This document shows positions 1 to 8,484 of a stretch of DNA of 16,038 nucleotides, in pieces. Origin of the DNA: Prevotellaceae bacterium UBA7017 (GTDB lineage: Bacteria; Bacteroidota; Bacteroidia; Bacteroidales; Bacteroidaceae). The position numbers and the translations under genes are program-made. Where the stretch lies: the NCBI GenBank assembly GCA_002449535.1, contig DJWZ01000010.1, forward strand, positions 1 to 16,038, read 5' to 3'. A model generated the notes under the pieces. It ran no database searches. It was given only the letters and a program-made list of their open reading frames with translations, and had not been told where the DNA came from. Each line of letters begins with the position of its first letter. Position 1 is the stretch's first letter.

Positions 1-582
1 GCCGGCGGAAGTAGATCTGATGCACAGGATTTTCTTATTGTCGGTCGTAACCCATAGATTACCGTGATTATCTTCAATAATGCTGCGACAATACTTGGCA
101 TCATCTATCTTTGCCGTTATATTGCGAAACTTGCCATCTGCCGTAACCTTGCATAGTCCTCCGCCTGATGTTGACGCGATTATTTCACCTTTGTGTGTCC
201 TGACGATATCCGTGACATACCATTGATGGACGGCGCCGTATGTCTCGTCGATTATAGGCTCAAAACCGTTTTTGGTGCTTCTGCACAGTCCCCTTGACGT
301 GCCTACGTATAATCTTCCGTCCGCACCCTGTATGATGTTAATAGTATTGTCGGATGTCAGTCCGTCGGCAGTATTGAAGGTTTCAAAGGAGTATCCGTCA
401 TACCGGTTGAGCCCGTTCTCTGTCGTCACCCATACCATGCCCTGCTTGTCTTGGTATATTTCATAAAGGAAACTGCTGCTAAGCTGTTTGGTGAAAGACA
501 GCATACAGTTCTGGGCGACACTTGGGACGCATACTAACAATGTTAATATACAAGATAGAATAGAAAGGGTTTGTTTTTTCAT
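1..582 (-). CDS. Propeller-type sensor/regulator, N-terminal part (probable hybrid two-component system protein), partial
   Basis: Reading leftward from the ATG at 582-580, the frame stays open for 194 codons to the window edge, so the C-terminal part is missing. Residues 1-23 form a signal peptide (MKKQ, hydrophobic core, then SVAQ), so what follows is periplasmic. Repeated short blades of the two-component-regulator propeller (Reg_prop) type follow: around residues 42-61 (DKQGMVWVTTENGLNRYDG), 84-101 (GADGRLYVGTSRGL), 126-147 and 168-182 (DNHGNLWVTTDN). In Bacteroidota such propellers usually form the sensor half of hybrid two-component systems of about 1300-1400 residues that sense a glycan fragment and activate a neighbouring Sus-type operon. 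Its divergent position beside seven Sus-type genes supports that role. The kinase, receiver and DNA-binding parts are outside the window, so another output domain remains possible. The start is supported by the signal peptide and a TAnnTTTG element about 30 bp upstream. Confidence 0.85.
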   Translation of the reverse strand, partial: MKKQTLSILSCILTLLVCVPSVAQNCMLSFTKQLSSSFLYEIYQDKQGMVWVTTENGLNRYDGYSFETFNTADGLTSDNTINIIQGADGRLYVGTSRGLCRSTKNGFEPIIDETYGAVHQWYVTDIVRTHKGEIIASTSGGGLCKVTADGKFRNITAKIDDAKYCRSIIEDNHGNLWVTTDNKKILCIRSTSAG

Positions 583-611
583 TTTTTACGATAAAATTGT
601 TTAGGACGGGG

Positions 612-644
612 CAAAGATATGAAAAAAATAAGAAAAAACATAAA
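612..644 (-). promoter_or_regulatory. Candidate Bacteroidales promoter for the sensor gene
   Basis: On the minus strand TATCTTTG (619 to 612) matches the Bacteroidales -7 consensus TAnnTTTG exactly. A 3-of-4 match to the -33 element (TTTA, 644 to 641) lies 21 bp upstream. Transcription would start near 605, giving a leader of about 23 nt before the ATG at 582. The -7 match is good and the -33 match weak. Confidence 0.5.
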
Positions 645-751
645 TAATTAGAAATTTACTCTCGTTAAATGTTACATCAGGAAAAGTTATTGATATATTT
701 CAAGCAAATAAAGGTGCATGTGTTATAATAAATAAAGAGACGGAAACAAAA

Positions 752-786
752 TGTGAAGAGTGTTAGATAATAAATATCTACCTTTG
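752..786 (+). promoter_or_regulatory. Candidate Bacteroidales promoter for the Sus/FAS1 operon
   Basis: TACCTTTG at 779-786 is an exact TAnnTTTG -7 element. The best upstream -33 candidate is TGTG at 752-755, a 23-bp spacing, which is long and imperfect. Transcription would begin near 793 and leave a leader of about 54 nt before the ATG at 847. An alternative is TTTG at 783-786 serving as a -33 box with ATAGTTTG at 807-814 as the -7 box (20-bp spacing, TA replaced by AT). The sequence alone does not decide between them. Confidence 0.5.
764..780 (+). promoter_or_regulatory. Inverted repeat touching the operon promoter, possible operator
   Basis: TAGATA (764-769) and TATCTA (775-780) form a perfect 6-bp inverted repeat around the 5-bp spacer ATAAA. 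Its right arm overlaps the first two bases of the -7 element at 779-786. The position suits a regulator site, but the region is AT-rich and a short palindrome could arise by chance. Confidence 0.3.
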
Positions 787-846
787 CAGTCACAAATCGG
801 TTCCTAATAGTTTGGTACAGAAAAAATCTATTTCAAAAATATCGAT

Positions 847-3366
847 ATGTTTAATTTTCTAAAACCACAAAAGAATTTTATACTTGCCGGTTGCTCTCTG
901 CTTCTTGCCTGTGGGATTTCGTCCTGCAGTAAGTATGATTTGGATGAGACGGACCCAGAAGGATGGGGGGCAAGTATTTACAGTTATCTTAATGAGCAGG
1001 GCAATTATACCAACACTGTTCGTATGATTGACGACCTTGGCCTTGCTGAAGTACTTGCCAAAACGGGTAGTAAAACAGTCTTTGCTGCCGACGATGAGGC
1101 ATTTGAACGCTTTTATGCTTCTAATGAATGGGGCGTAAAGAAGTATGAGGATTTATCGGAATCCCAGAAGTGCTTGTTGTTGAAAGGTTCTGTTATTAAC
1201 AACAGTTACCAAATCAACGACCTTTCAAGTGTAGAGGGTCCTATCGAGGGACAATGCTTGCGTCGTATCACTTCGCAGGACCCAGGCGACACTCTTGCAC
1301 TGGTAAATGTTGCCGACCTTCCAAATATGGAGGAGAGTGACTGGGTGAACAATTCCACATGGAAAAAGCTCCGTGATGAAAACCTTGAAAAAATTTATCT
1401 CCTCAAGGATGCTTCATTGCCACCGATGATACATTTTATAGAAGGTTATCTTACCAATAACAAGATTACGAATGACGACTATAATTTTTTATATAATGGT
1501 AAGACGAACCGTATTTCTGGTGATGCCAGTGTGAACGGCGATAATATCATTCAGCAAAATATAAAATGTAGTAATGGTTTTATCCATAAGGTGCAGGAGG
1601 TAATGATGCCTCTCAAGAGCATCGCTGACATCGTGGAAAGCAAGCCTCAGGTGTCAATGTGGAATAAGCTCGTAGAACGCTTCGCTGTTCCTCGTCGTAT
1701 TACGAATGAAAATACGATACACACATATCAGAATCGTTCAGACCGCGATTTTTCAAAATACAGACTTTATGAGCGTCGGTATTTCTCAAAGAAATCTCAG
1801 GGAGGCAGAATTCTCAATACCGATGATGATAATAACGTAACTGCCGGACTCTTGAAATTCGACCCGGGATGGAACACATACTACAGTGGCATTGTAACAT
1901 CATCCGACGAGGTGGCAATGCAGAAGAATATGGGTGTCATGATGGTTCCATCAAACGAGGCATTGAATAACTATTTTACAAATCAGGAAGGACGCGTGCT
2001 TCTTGAGGAATACGGTAGCTTAGACAAAGTTCCTAATGACGTTATAGTAGAACTGATAAACAATAACATGCTGTCATCTTTCTCAGAGAGTGTACCATCC
2101 AAGTTCAATGGTATTCTCAATGATGCAAATGACCCTATGGGTGTTGAGCGTTCTGCAATTGACAGTGTATGGTTAGGTTGTAACGGCGCTGTATATTTGA
2201 CAAACAAGGTTTATTCTCCTACATCATTTGTAAGTGTATTATACCCTGCTGTGGTAAAGAACAACCTCAAGGTTATACGCTGGGCAGTGGAACAGAATCA
2301 GTATAACGTTTATCTGAACTCTCTTAATTCACGTTATAGTTTCTTCATCCCAAGCAATGGTGCATTGCAGTGGTACATGGATCCAGTATCGTATGGTAAA
2401 AACAGCCGCGAATTATGCCGTTTCTATTATGATGAGGAACGCAAGGCTGTGCGCGCATGGCTGCGTGAGTGCGATGCTAACGGCAACATAATAGGTGAAG
2501 ACAGCACGGAAATCACGGATAGCCGCTTGATAGTAAAACGTCTGCAGGATATTCTGGATAACCATATTGTCATTGGCGATGTAGAGAGCGGAAACGAGTA
2601 TTATCGTACTAAAGGAGGACAGGAGATACGTGTAAGAAATGCTTCCTTAGGTGCTGCCGGCATGACAGTAGAGGGAAGCCGCCAGATTAACGAGTCTTCT
2701 CCTATAAGTGTTTCACATGTATATGACCAGACCAAGGCAGGTAATGGTAAGGTGTATATACTTGACAAACCAATAATGACAACAGAAAAGAATGTCATGG
2801 ACCTGATGGCTGAGGTTCCGGAAATGAGCCTGTTCATGGATTTGCTGAATGGTAGCGGATTGCTGGAAAATATGCGTGACAATAAGGCATGTGTAAAATC
2901 GACTAACATCAGCCTGTTTAATTCGTACCACTATACTATATATGTTCCTACAAACAGTTCCCTTGCAGGTTTCCCAACATGGGATGATGTGGAGGCAAAA
3001 CCAGAAGATTCACCTGAACGAGCAGCCGATTCTATTAAAATAATGAATATGCTTCTGTTGCACATACAGGATGGCTCTCTGTTCGTAGGGTCAGGAAATA
3101 TGGCAGAGGATGGTTATGAGACATCGTTGGTGGATCCAGAAACAGAAAAGTTCGTAAGAATATTTGCTGAGCTGAATAACAATGACCTTTTCATTCGTAA
3201 GACGCAGACAGCTGCTTCAATCCAGCGTAAGGTATTGAAGACTGATGGCAAGTATAATCTTATGGCACGTGAGTATGTCGTGAATTCCAGTGACAAGGAG
3301 ACGGCTTCCGGGCTATATACAACATCTACTGCTGTTGTTCATTTAATAGATGGACCTATAGAGTAG
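847..3366 (+). CDS. Surface lipoprotein with four FAS1 (fasciclin-like) domains
   Basis: This 839-residue protein opens the operon. Residues 1-27 form a lipoprotein signal ending in ISSC; Cys27 is the probable lipidated residue, with LLAC/Cys22 as an alternative. The following residues, SKYDLDETD, are acid-rich like Bacteroidota surface-export signals, so I place it on the outer face of the outer membrane. Four FAS1-like units can be traced by their H1 motif: residues 43-254 (TVFAADDEAFERF), 258-455 (VMMVPSNEALNNYF), 461-643 (YSFFIPSNGALQWYM) and 649-836 (YTIYVPTNSSLAGF). Units 1 and 3 end in the usual NGxhHxh or NGKVYhLD strand, and units 2 and 4 in similar strands. FAS1 domains mediate adhesion or ligand binding in many organisms, but the ligand here is unknown. 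SusC follows after 31 bp. Domain identity is fairly sure for units 1, 3 and 4; unit 2 is diverged. No catalytic motif is visible. Confidence 0.85.
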   Translation: MFNFLKPQKNFILAGCSLLLACGISSCSKYDLDETDPEGWGASIYSYLNEQGNYTNTVRMIDDLGLAEVLAKTGSKTVFAADDEAFERFYASNEWGVKKYEDLSESQKCLLLKGSVINNSYQINDLSSVEGPIEGQCLRRITSQDPGDTLALVNVADLPNMEESDWVNNSTWKKLRDENLEKIYLLKDASLPPMIHFIEGYLTNNKITNDDYNFLYNGKTNRISGDASVNGDNIIQQNIKCSNGFIHKVQEVMMPLKSIADIVESKPQVSMWNKLVERFAVPRRITNENTIHTYQNRSDRDFSKYRLYERRYFSKKSQGGRILNTDDDNNVTAGLLKFDPGWNTYYSGIVTSSDEVAMQKNMGVMMVPSNEALNNYFTNQEGRVLLEEYGSLDKVPNDVIVELINNNMLSSFSESVPSKFNGILNDANDPMGVERSAIDSVWLGCNGAVYLTNKVYSPTSFVSVLYPAVVKNNLKVIRWAVEQNQYNVYLNSLNSRYSFFIPSNGALQWYMDPVSYGKNSRELCRFYYDEERKAVRAWLRECDANGNIIGEDSTEITDSRLIVKRLQDILDNHIVIGDVESGNEYYRTKGGQEIRVRNASLGAAGMTVEGSRQINESSPISVSHVYDQTKAGNGKVYILDKPIMTTEKNVMDLMAEVPEMSLFMDLLNGSGLLENMRDNKACVKSTNISLFNSYHYTIYVPTNSSLAGFPTWDDVEAKPEDSPERAADSIKIMNMLLLHIQDGSLFVGSGNMAEDGYETSLVDPETEKFVRIFAELNNNDLFIRKTQTAASIQRKVLKTDGKYNLMAREYVVNSSDKETASGLYTTSTAVVHLIDGPIE

Positions 3367-3397
3367 TCGTTAAACATTTAATATTGAACATAGAAAA

Positions 3398-6300
3398 ATG
3401 AAGTACAAGAATATATTTGGGTCGTTGTTGGTGTGTATGCTCCTCACCCCAGTGTCAGCATTGCATTCTTTCGCACAAGAGGCAAATGATGTCATTTCAG
3501 GTACAGTGTCTGATGCGTTAGGACCTATTATGCAGGCAAACGTAGTAGAAATAGACAATGCTAATCGTATTGTCAGTTCTACAACAACTGATATGAATGG
3601 TAACTTCTCATTCAAAATCAAGAGTCCTAAGAACAAGTTGAGATTTTCATTTGTGGGATGTAAGCCAAAGACCGTAGCCATCAAAGGTACGGTATATGAC
3701 ATTACTCTTGACGATGAGACAACTCTGACGGAGGTAACAGTCGTAAGTAAAGGCCGTGGCAACGGTTCCGGATTGGCAATTCCTCACAATGAGTTATCTA
3801 CGTCTAATCAGACTATTTCAACAAAGGAATTTGAGGGACTGGCATTGACAACAATTGATGAGGCACTGCAAGGTCGTATCGCCGGTCTTGATATTGTCGG
3901 CAATTCTGGTAACCTTGGTTCCGGAACATCTATGCGCTTGCGTGGTGTAAGTTCTATCAACGGTTCTTCAGAACCACTTATCGTTGTTGATGGTAATGTA
4001 TGGGAAAGTGACCGTAACAGTGGCATTGACATCTCTTCTGCAAACGATGAGAAGTTTGCGGAGCTCCTGAATGTCAACCCAGAAGATATTGAGAGTATCA
4101 GCGTGCTGAAGGATGCTGCTGCGACTGCCATCTGGGGTTCTCAGGGTGCCAATGGTGTTATAGAAATCAAGTTGAAGCGTGGTAGTCGTGGTAAGACGCG
4201 TGTAGGATATTCTTATCGTCTTACAGGCACCTGGCAGCCAAAGGGATATAATATGTTGACTGGTGACGAATACACAATGCTTCAGAAGGAGGCATATTTC
4301 AATCCGAGGCTGTCAAGCGGTGACAGTAACATCAATGAGTTCAACTATTCGTCTGGTAACATTGGTTGGCAGAACTATGCTGCCAATACCGACTGGGTAA
4401 GCGAGGTGCAGAAGACTGGTTGGCGTCAGAATCATTACCTGTCGCTCACGGGCGGTGGCGAGAAGGCTAATTTCCGTATCGGTGCCGGTTACGACCACGA
4501 AACGGGTTCTATCATCAAGCAGGTTCTCGACCGTCTGACCAGCCGTGTGGCTCTCGACTATTTCGTGTCTGACCGCATCAAGATTATCACGAACCTTGCT
4601 TTTACCTACACGAAGAACCAGAAGAACTATAGCGACCTCCTCAATGCCGCTTACCGTCGTATGCCGAACATTCCTGTTTTTGCACGTGACGACAATGGCA
4701 ACGACCTGGACTATTACTTCAATATCCCTACGACTATCTCGCCAGAGCTTCAAGACCAGGTAGGAGCTATAGACAAGCTCGGTGACCAGGTAAGAGCTGC
4801 CAATCCTGTAGCATTGGCAAATCTGGCAAAGAATGAGGATACGTCGTACAAGATTTCCCCTGAATTCCAGTTGGTGTATAATCTCCTTGGGGTAGAAGAG
4901 GGCAAGACGCAGTTGAAGTATGAGGGTAAGATAGTGTTTGACATCTTCAACAACTATATTGACACCTTCCTGCCAAGCACTTTGAATGCCTATACCTATA
5001 CAAATGCCAATAACAACCGCTCTACGTCGTATGCATACAAGAGCCTGGGTATTACCACCACGCATACCTTGACTTTTGTGCCTCATTTCAAGAATGAGGA
5101 CCATTCTATGATGATGATGCTTCGTGGACAGCTTACCGATGGCAGTTCTACAACGCAAAATACGGCTGTATATGGACTTCCTACCGGAACGATTCAGAGT
5201 ACCGGTGCGGAAGCGGTAATAGGCAGCGACTTTAGCAGCACTGCAGGTCAGTGGCGTTCTTTGTACTTTACATATTCCGTACACTATGCGTATAAGAGCA
5301 GGTATATGGCAGACTTCTCTATCCGTCGTGACGGTTCTACGAAGTTTGGTCCTGACAACCGTTGGGGTACATTCCCTGCATTCTCCCTGAGATGGAATAT
5401 CAGCAGTGAGCCATGGGTAAAGGAGAAGTTGCCTTGGCTGTCAATGCTCTCCGTGCGTCCGGGTGTAGGTCTTGTGGGCACTCAGCCAAATGCCGACTAT
5501 CTGTTCTATTCGAAGTATCGTAACGGAAACGGCTATATGGGCGGCAGATCTACATATCCTGCCAATGTACAGCTAAAGCAGCTGAAGTGGGAAGAGAAGA
5601 AGACATGGAACCTCGGTTTCGACTTCGGTTTCCTCAATGACAAGATTACCGGTAACCTGGAACTCTACAGACAATATACGAAGGATCTTCTTATGAGGAA
5701 TCGCTCCATTGCCACGTCTTCGGGTTATTCGAGGCTCGACTATGACAACGTGGGCAAGATGGAGAATGTAGGTTGGGAGTTTAACATCAATACCAACAAC
5801 CTCATAAAGTTTGGCAAACTCGGCATCGACCTCAACGTCACCTTTGCCAACAACCGCAATGTCATCACCGAGATGGACGAGACCTGTCTGAGGAGTCTTA
5901 ACGATGACTTCAATCATTCCAACGGCTCATACATGACACGTGTTGAGATAGACAAGCCGTTCGGAGCTATTTACGGTTTCCGTCATAAGGGTGTATATCA
6001 ATATACGGACTATAGTGCAACAGAAGTTCCTGGTGTAAGTGGTCCTAATGCTCCTGTTGCCCGTGATGCCATGGGTAATGTGGTGACAGACGACAAGGGC
6101 AATGCCAAGCCTATGACATTCTGTTACGGCACGTCTGCCGAATATGAATTCAAGGGTGGTGATGCCATGTATGAAGATGTAAACCACGATGGTACCATCA
6201 ATGAACTTGACATAGTATATCTTGGCTCGTCACTGCCGAAAGTTACTGGTGGTTTTGGTATAAAGTTCAAGTTCGGACGCTGGACTCTTAACAACCAGTT

Positions 6301-6724
6301 CAACTTCCGTTATGGCAACAAGATTATCAACGCCAACAGGATGCAGGCAGAAGCTATGTACACCAATGCCAACCAGAGCCGTGCCGTCAACTATCGTTGG
6401 CGTGTAGAGGGTGATGTATCTGATGTTCCCCGTGCATTGCATCAGTCAGGTTATAACTGGCTCGGTTCGGACCGCTTTGTTGAGGATGGCTCTTTCCTTC
6501 GTCTCAACTACACGCAGTTATCATATAGCTTCCCAACCAAGACAATTAAAAAATGGGGTTTGACCCAACTCAGTTTCCATATTTCCGCTCAGAATGTATT
6601 CTGTATTACGAAATACTCAGGTGCTGACCCTGAAGTTTCCTACGGCGGCTACGGCATCGTAAGGGATAATTCTCAGACACCTAAGGCAAAATCTATCACT
6701 GGCGGTATAACTATTCAGTTCTAA
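3398..6724 (+). CDS. SusC-family TonB-dependent outer-membrane transporter (first pair)
   Basis: The 1108-residue length is normal for SusC. A signal peptide (residues 1-26, ending SFA before Q27) is followed by a carboxypeptidase-regulatory-like beta-sandwich at about 32-105. The TonB-box-like segment LTEVTVVSKG is at 110-119. The plug carries the family landmarks EALQGRIAGLDI (155-166), SMRLRGVSSING (178-189), PLIVVDGNV (193-201) and ESISVLKDAAATAIWGS followed by QGANGV (232-254). The rest is the 22-strand barrel, with a calcium-loop-like segment D927-x-N-x-D-G-T near its end and the terminal strand GGITIQF, whose final Phe suits recognition by the BAM machinery. No STN domain precedes the regulatory domain, so signalling through an anti-sigma factor is unlikely. 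It should import an oligomeric ligand together with the SusD encoded 4 bp downstream. Many antisense open frames overlap it and are shadows. Confidence 0.95.
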   Translation: MKYKNIFGSLLVCMLLTPVSALHSFAQEANDVISGTVSDALGPIMQANVVEIDNANRIVSSTTTDMNGNFSFKIKSPKNKLRFSFVGCKPKTVAIKGTVYDITLDDETTLTEVTVVSKGRGNGSGLAIPHNELSTSNQTISTKEFEGLALTTIDEALQGRIAGLDIVGNSGNLGSGTSMRLRGVSSINGSSEPLIVVDGNVWESDRNSGIDISSANDEKFAELLNVNPEDIESISVLKDAAATAIWGSQGANGVIEIKLKRGSRGKTRVGYSYRLTGTWQPKGYNMLTGDEYTMLQKEAYFNPRLSSGDSNINEFNYSSGNIGWQNYAANTDWVSEVQKTGWRQNHYLSLTGGGEKANFRIGAGYDHETGSIIKQVLDRLTSRVALDYFVSDRIKIITNLAFTYTKNQKNYSDLLNAAYRRMPNIPVFARDDNGNDLDYYFNIPTTISPELQDQVGAIDKLGDQVRAANPVALANLAKNEDTSYKISPEFQLVYNLLGVEEGKTQLKYEGKIVFDIFNNYIDTFLPSTLNAYTYTNANNNRSTSYAYKSLGITTTHTLTFVPHFKNEDHSMMMMLRGQLTDGSSTTQNTAVYGLPTGTIQSTGAEAVIGSDFSSTAGQWRSLYFTYSVHYAYKSRYMADFSIRRDGSTKFGPDNRWGTFPAFSLRWNISSEPWVKEKLPWLSMLSVRPGVGLVGTQPNADYLFYSKYRNGNGYMGGRSTYPANVQLKQLKWEEKKTWNLGFDFGFLNDKITGNLELYRQYTKDLLMRNRSIATSSGYSRLDYDNVGKMENVGWEFNINTNNLIKFGKLGIDLNVTFANNRNVITEMDETCLRSLNDDFNHSNGSYMTRVEIDKPFGAIYGFRHKGVYQYTDYSATEVPGVSGPNAPVARDAMGNVVTDDKGNAKPMTFCYGTSAEYEFKGGDAMYEDVNHDGTINELDIVYLGSSLPKVTGGFGIKFKFGRWTLNNQFNFRYGNKIINANRMQAEAMYTNANQSRAVNYRWRVEGDVSDVPRALHQSGYNWLGSDRFVEDGSFLRLNYTQLSYSFPTKTIKKWGLTQLSFHISAQNVFCITKYSGADPEVSYGGYGIVRDNSQTPKAKSITGGITIQF

Positions 6725-6728
6725 AAAA

Positions 6729-8462
6729 ATGAAAAGGACATTAACTATTCTTTCCGCAGCATTGTTGCTTACAGGTTTAACTTCTTGTAACGACTTTCTT
6801 GATACGTTACCACTCAATGATGTGGTACTCGAGAACTACTGGACCGAGAAAAAAGACGTGACAAGTGTTCTCAATTCCTGTTACGAATCTCTTGAGAACC
6901 AAGAGAGTGTAATACGTATGGCTGTATGGGGCGAGCTACGCTCTGAAAACATCGTAGCAGGCAGTTCTGTAACAAATGAATTTGCTGATGCTCTCAGGGA
7001 GACACTGCTTCCTTCCAGTGCTCTGACTGCATGGAGTATTCTTTATCAGACTATAAACAGGTGTAACACGGTTATTCACTATGCTCCTGGAGTGCAGGAG
7101 ATAGACCCTAACTACACGTTGGCAGAGATGCAGGCTACTATTGCCGAGGCTACTTTCATACGTGACCTGTGTTATTTCTACCTTCTCAGGACGTTTGGCG
7201 AGGTTCCTATTGTATTCGAGCCAAGTATCAGTGACGATGCAGAATTTGAAGTTCCTCCTACCCCTGCGTTTACTTATCAGAACGGAGGATGGGTGATGGG
7301 ACCGGCGTTAGACACGCTTATCAACGACCTGAAGGGGGTTGAGAATATGGCAGTGCGCCGATATGTCGATGACAGCAACATGCAAAACAACGTTGCAGCA
7401 TCTCTTGCACGCGAGAACAGCAGCCGTGTGACACGCTATGCCATTTATGCACTGCTCGCAGATCTGAACCTGTGGAAGGGTGACTTTGATGAGACGATAC
7501 GATACTGCGACCTTATCATAGACGCCAAGAAAAAGCAATATGAGGAGAAGAAGGAAAATCTTGGTACGATTAACGACATGATGCTCTTCAATGACATCCC
7601 CCTGCTGATGGAATGTCCGGAGGGTGATACAAAGTGCGGAAGGGCACAGACAAAGATTTTTGGCACTGGAAACAGTTTTGAGAGTATCTTTGAATTATAT
7701 TTCCAGATAAATCAGGGTGTTTCCAATGGATTCGTAAGTACATACTACGGCACGAACGGAACGGCTCTTGGGCGCCTTGCTACGATAGACGAAAACAGAA
7801 AAGACGTTATAACTGGCAACAACACCCTGTTCTCAAAGGACGATTGCCGTGCATACGGCACAATGAAAAACGAGAACGGCAAGGTTTCCATTACGAAGTA
7901 TGTCGCTTCTTCTGTAGAGATGTCAAATCGTCTCAGTACGCTCACTGACGAGAGTTCCGCAGGCATAAAAATCGAACGTCGAAGTTCTGGATACGCCAAC
8001 TGGATAATATATCGTCTTACAGACATCATGCTTATGAAGGCAGAGGCTCTTGCCTTCAAGGGTGAATCATATTACGAGGAGGCGTTTAAGCTGGTGGATG
8101 CTGTCAATCGCAGGGCAAGGAACATTACTACTCCTGGCGGAGCAGGTGCCCTGAAGCTGACAGACTATAATACGAACTTGTCTAAGATGATGGAAGACCT
8201 GATACTTCAGGAGCGCAAGCGTGAGTTTATGTTTGAGGGAAAACGTTGGTATGACCTTGCACGCTATGCCATACGTACAGGAAACAACAATTACATATCA
8301 AAGCAGGCAACGGTAAAATATCAGATTAACGTAAATGCCATACAAATCAAGTTGAGTAATCCGCTGACCCTCTTCTGGCCATTCAACAAGAATGAGTTGA
8401 AGCTTAACAGATATCTCAAGCAGAACCCTGCATACGGAGATACAGAGGATTTCCAAAAATAA
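6729..8462 (+). CDS. SusD/RagB-family ligand-binding lipoprotein (first pair)
   Basis: The 577-residue protein starts 4 bp after the SusC stop codon, the tight spacing typical of a SusC/SusD pair. The signal peptide ends with TGLTSC, giving lipidated Cys20, followed by the classic SusD opening NDFLDTLP. The N-terminal SusD-like domain contains VVLENYWTEKKDVTSVLNSC (32-51), the INRCNTVI helix (109-116) and FIRDLCYFYLLRTFGEVPIV (143-162), whose TPR-like helices pack on SusC. The C-terminal RagB/SusD part contains YRLTDIMLMKAEAL and the hallmark LILQERKREFMFEGKRWYDL. Near the end WPFNKNELKLN then LKQNP replaces the usual LPIP...E...NP stretch, but is recognisable. It should act as the surface lid that captures ligand and closes over the SusC barrel. 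Ligand specificity cannot be read from the sequence. Confidence 0.95.
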   Translation: MKRTLTILSAALLLTGLTSCNDFLDTLPLNDVVLENYWTEKKDVTSVLNSCYESLENQESVIRMAVWGELRSENIVAGSSVTNEFADALRETLLPSSALTAWSILYQTINRCNTVIHYAPGVQEIDPNYTLAEMQATIAEATFIRDLCYFYLLRTFGEVPIVFEPSISDDAEFEVPPTPAFTYQNGGWVMGPALDTLINDLKGVENMAVRRYVDDSNMQNNVAASLARENSSRVTRYAIYALLADLNLWKGDFDETIRYCDLIIDAKKKQYEEKKENLGTINDMMLFNDIPLLMECPEGDTKCGRAQTKIFGTGNSFESIFELYFQINQGVSNGFVSTYYGTNGTALGRLATIDENRKDVITGNNTLFSKDDCRAYGTMKNENGKVSITKYVASSVEMSNRLSTLTDESSAGIKIERRSSGYANWIIYRLTDIMLMKAEALAFKGESYYEEAFKLVDAVNRRARNITTPGGAGALKLTDYNTNLSKMMEDLILQERKREFMFEGKRWYDLARYAIRTGNNNYISKQATVKYQINVNAIQIKLSNPLTLFWPFNKNELKLNRYLKQNPAYGDTEDFQK

Positions 8463-8484
8463 AAAGAGAAAAAAATAATACAAT

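Noticed and set aside
272..466. Plus-strand open frame of 64 codons
   Set aside because: It lies antisense inside the sensor coding region, whose signal peptide and propeller repeats show which strand is real.
724..729. TATAAT hexamer as a sigma-70 style -10 box
   Set aside because: The Bacteroidota primary sigma factor uses TAnnTTTG rather than TATAAT, there is no partner -35 box, and such hexamers are expected by chance in this AT-rich stretch.
3367..3397. Possible hairpin between the first lipoprotein gene and SusC
   Set aside because: The AT-rich 31-bp gap gives only imperfect pairing with no stable stem.
4313..5284. Minus-strand open frame of 323 codons inside the first SusC gene
   Set aside because: Length alone is striking, but it is fully antisense to an intact SusC, has no recognisable domain or signal peptide, and its composition (many V, I, R, T) is what the opposite strand of a biased coding sequence gives.
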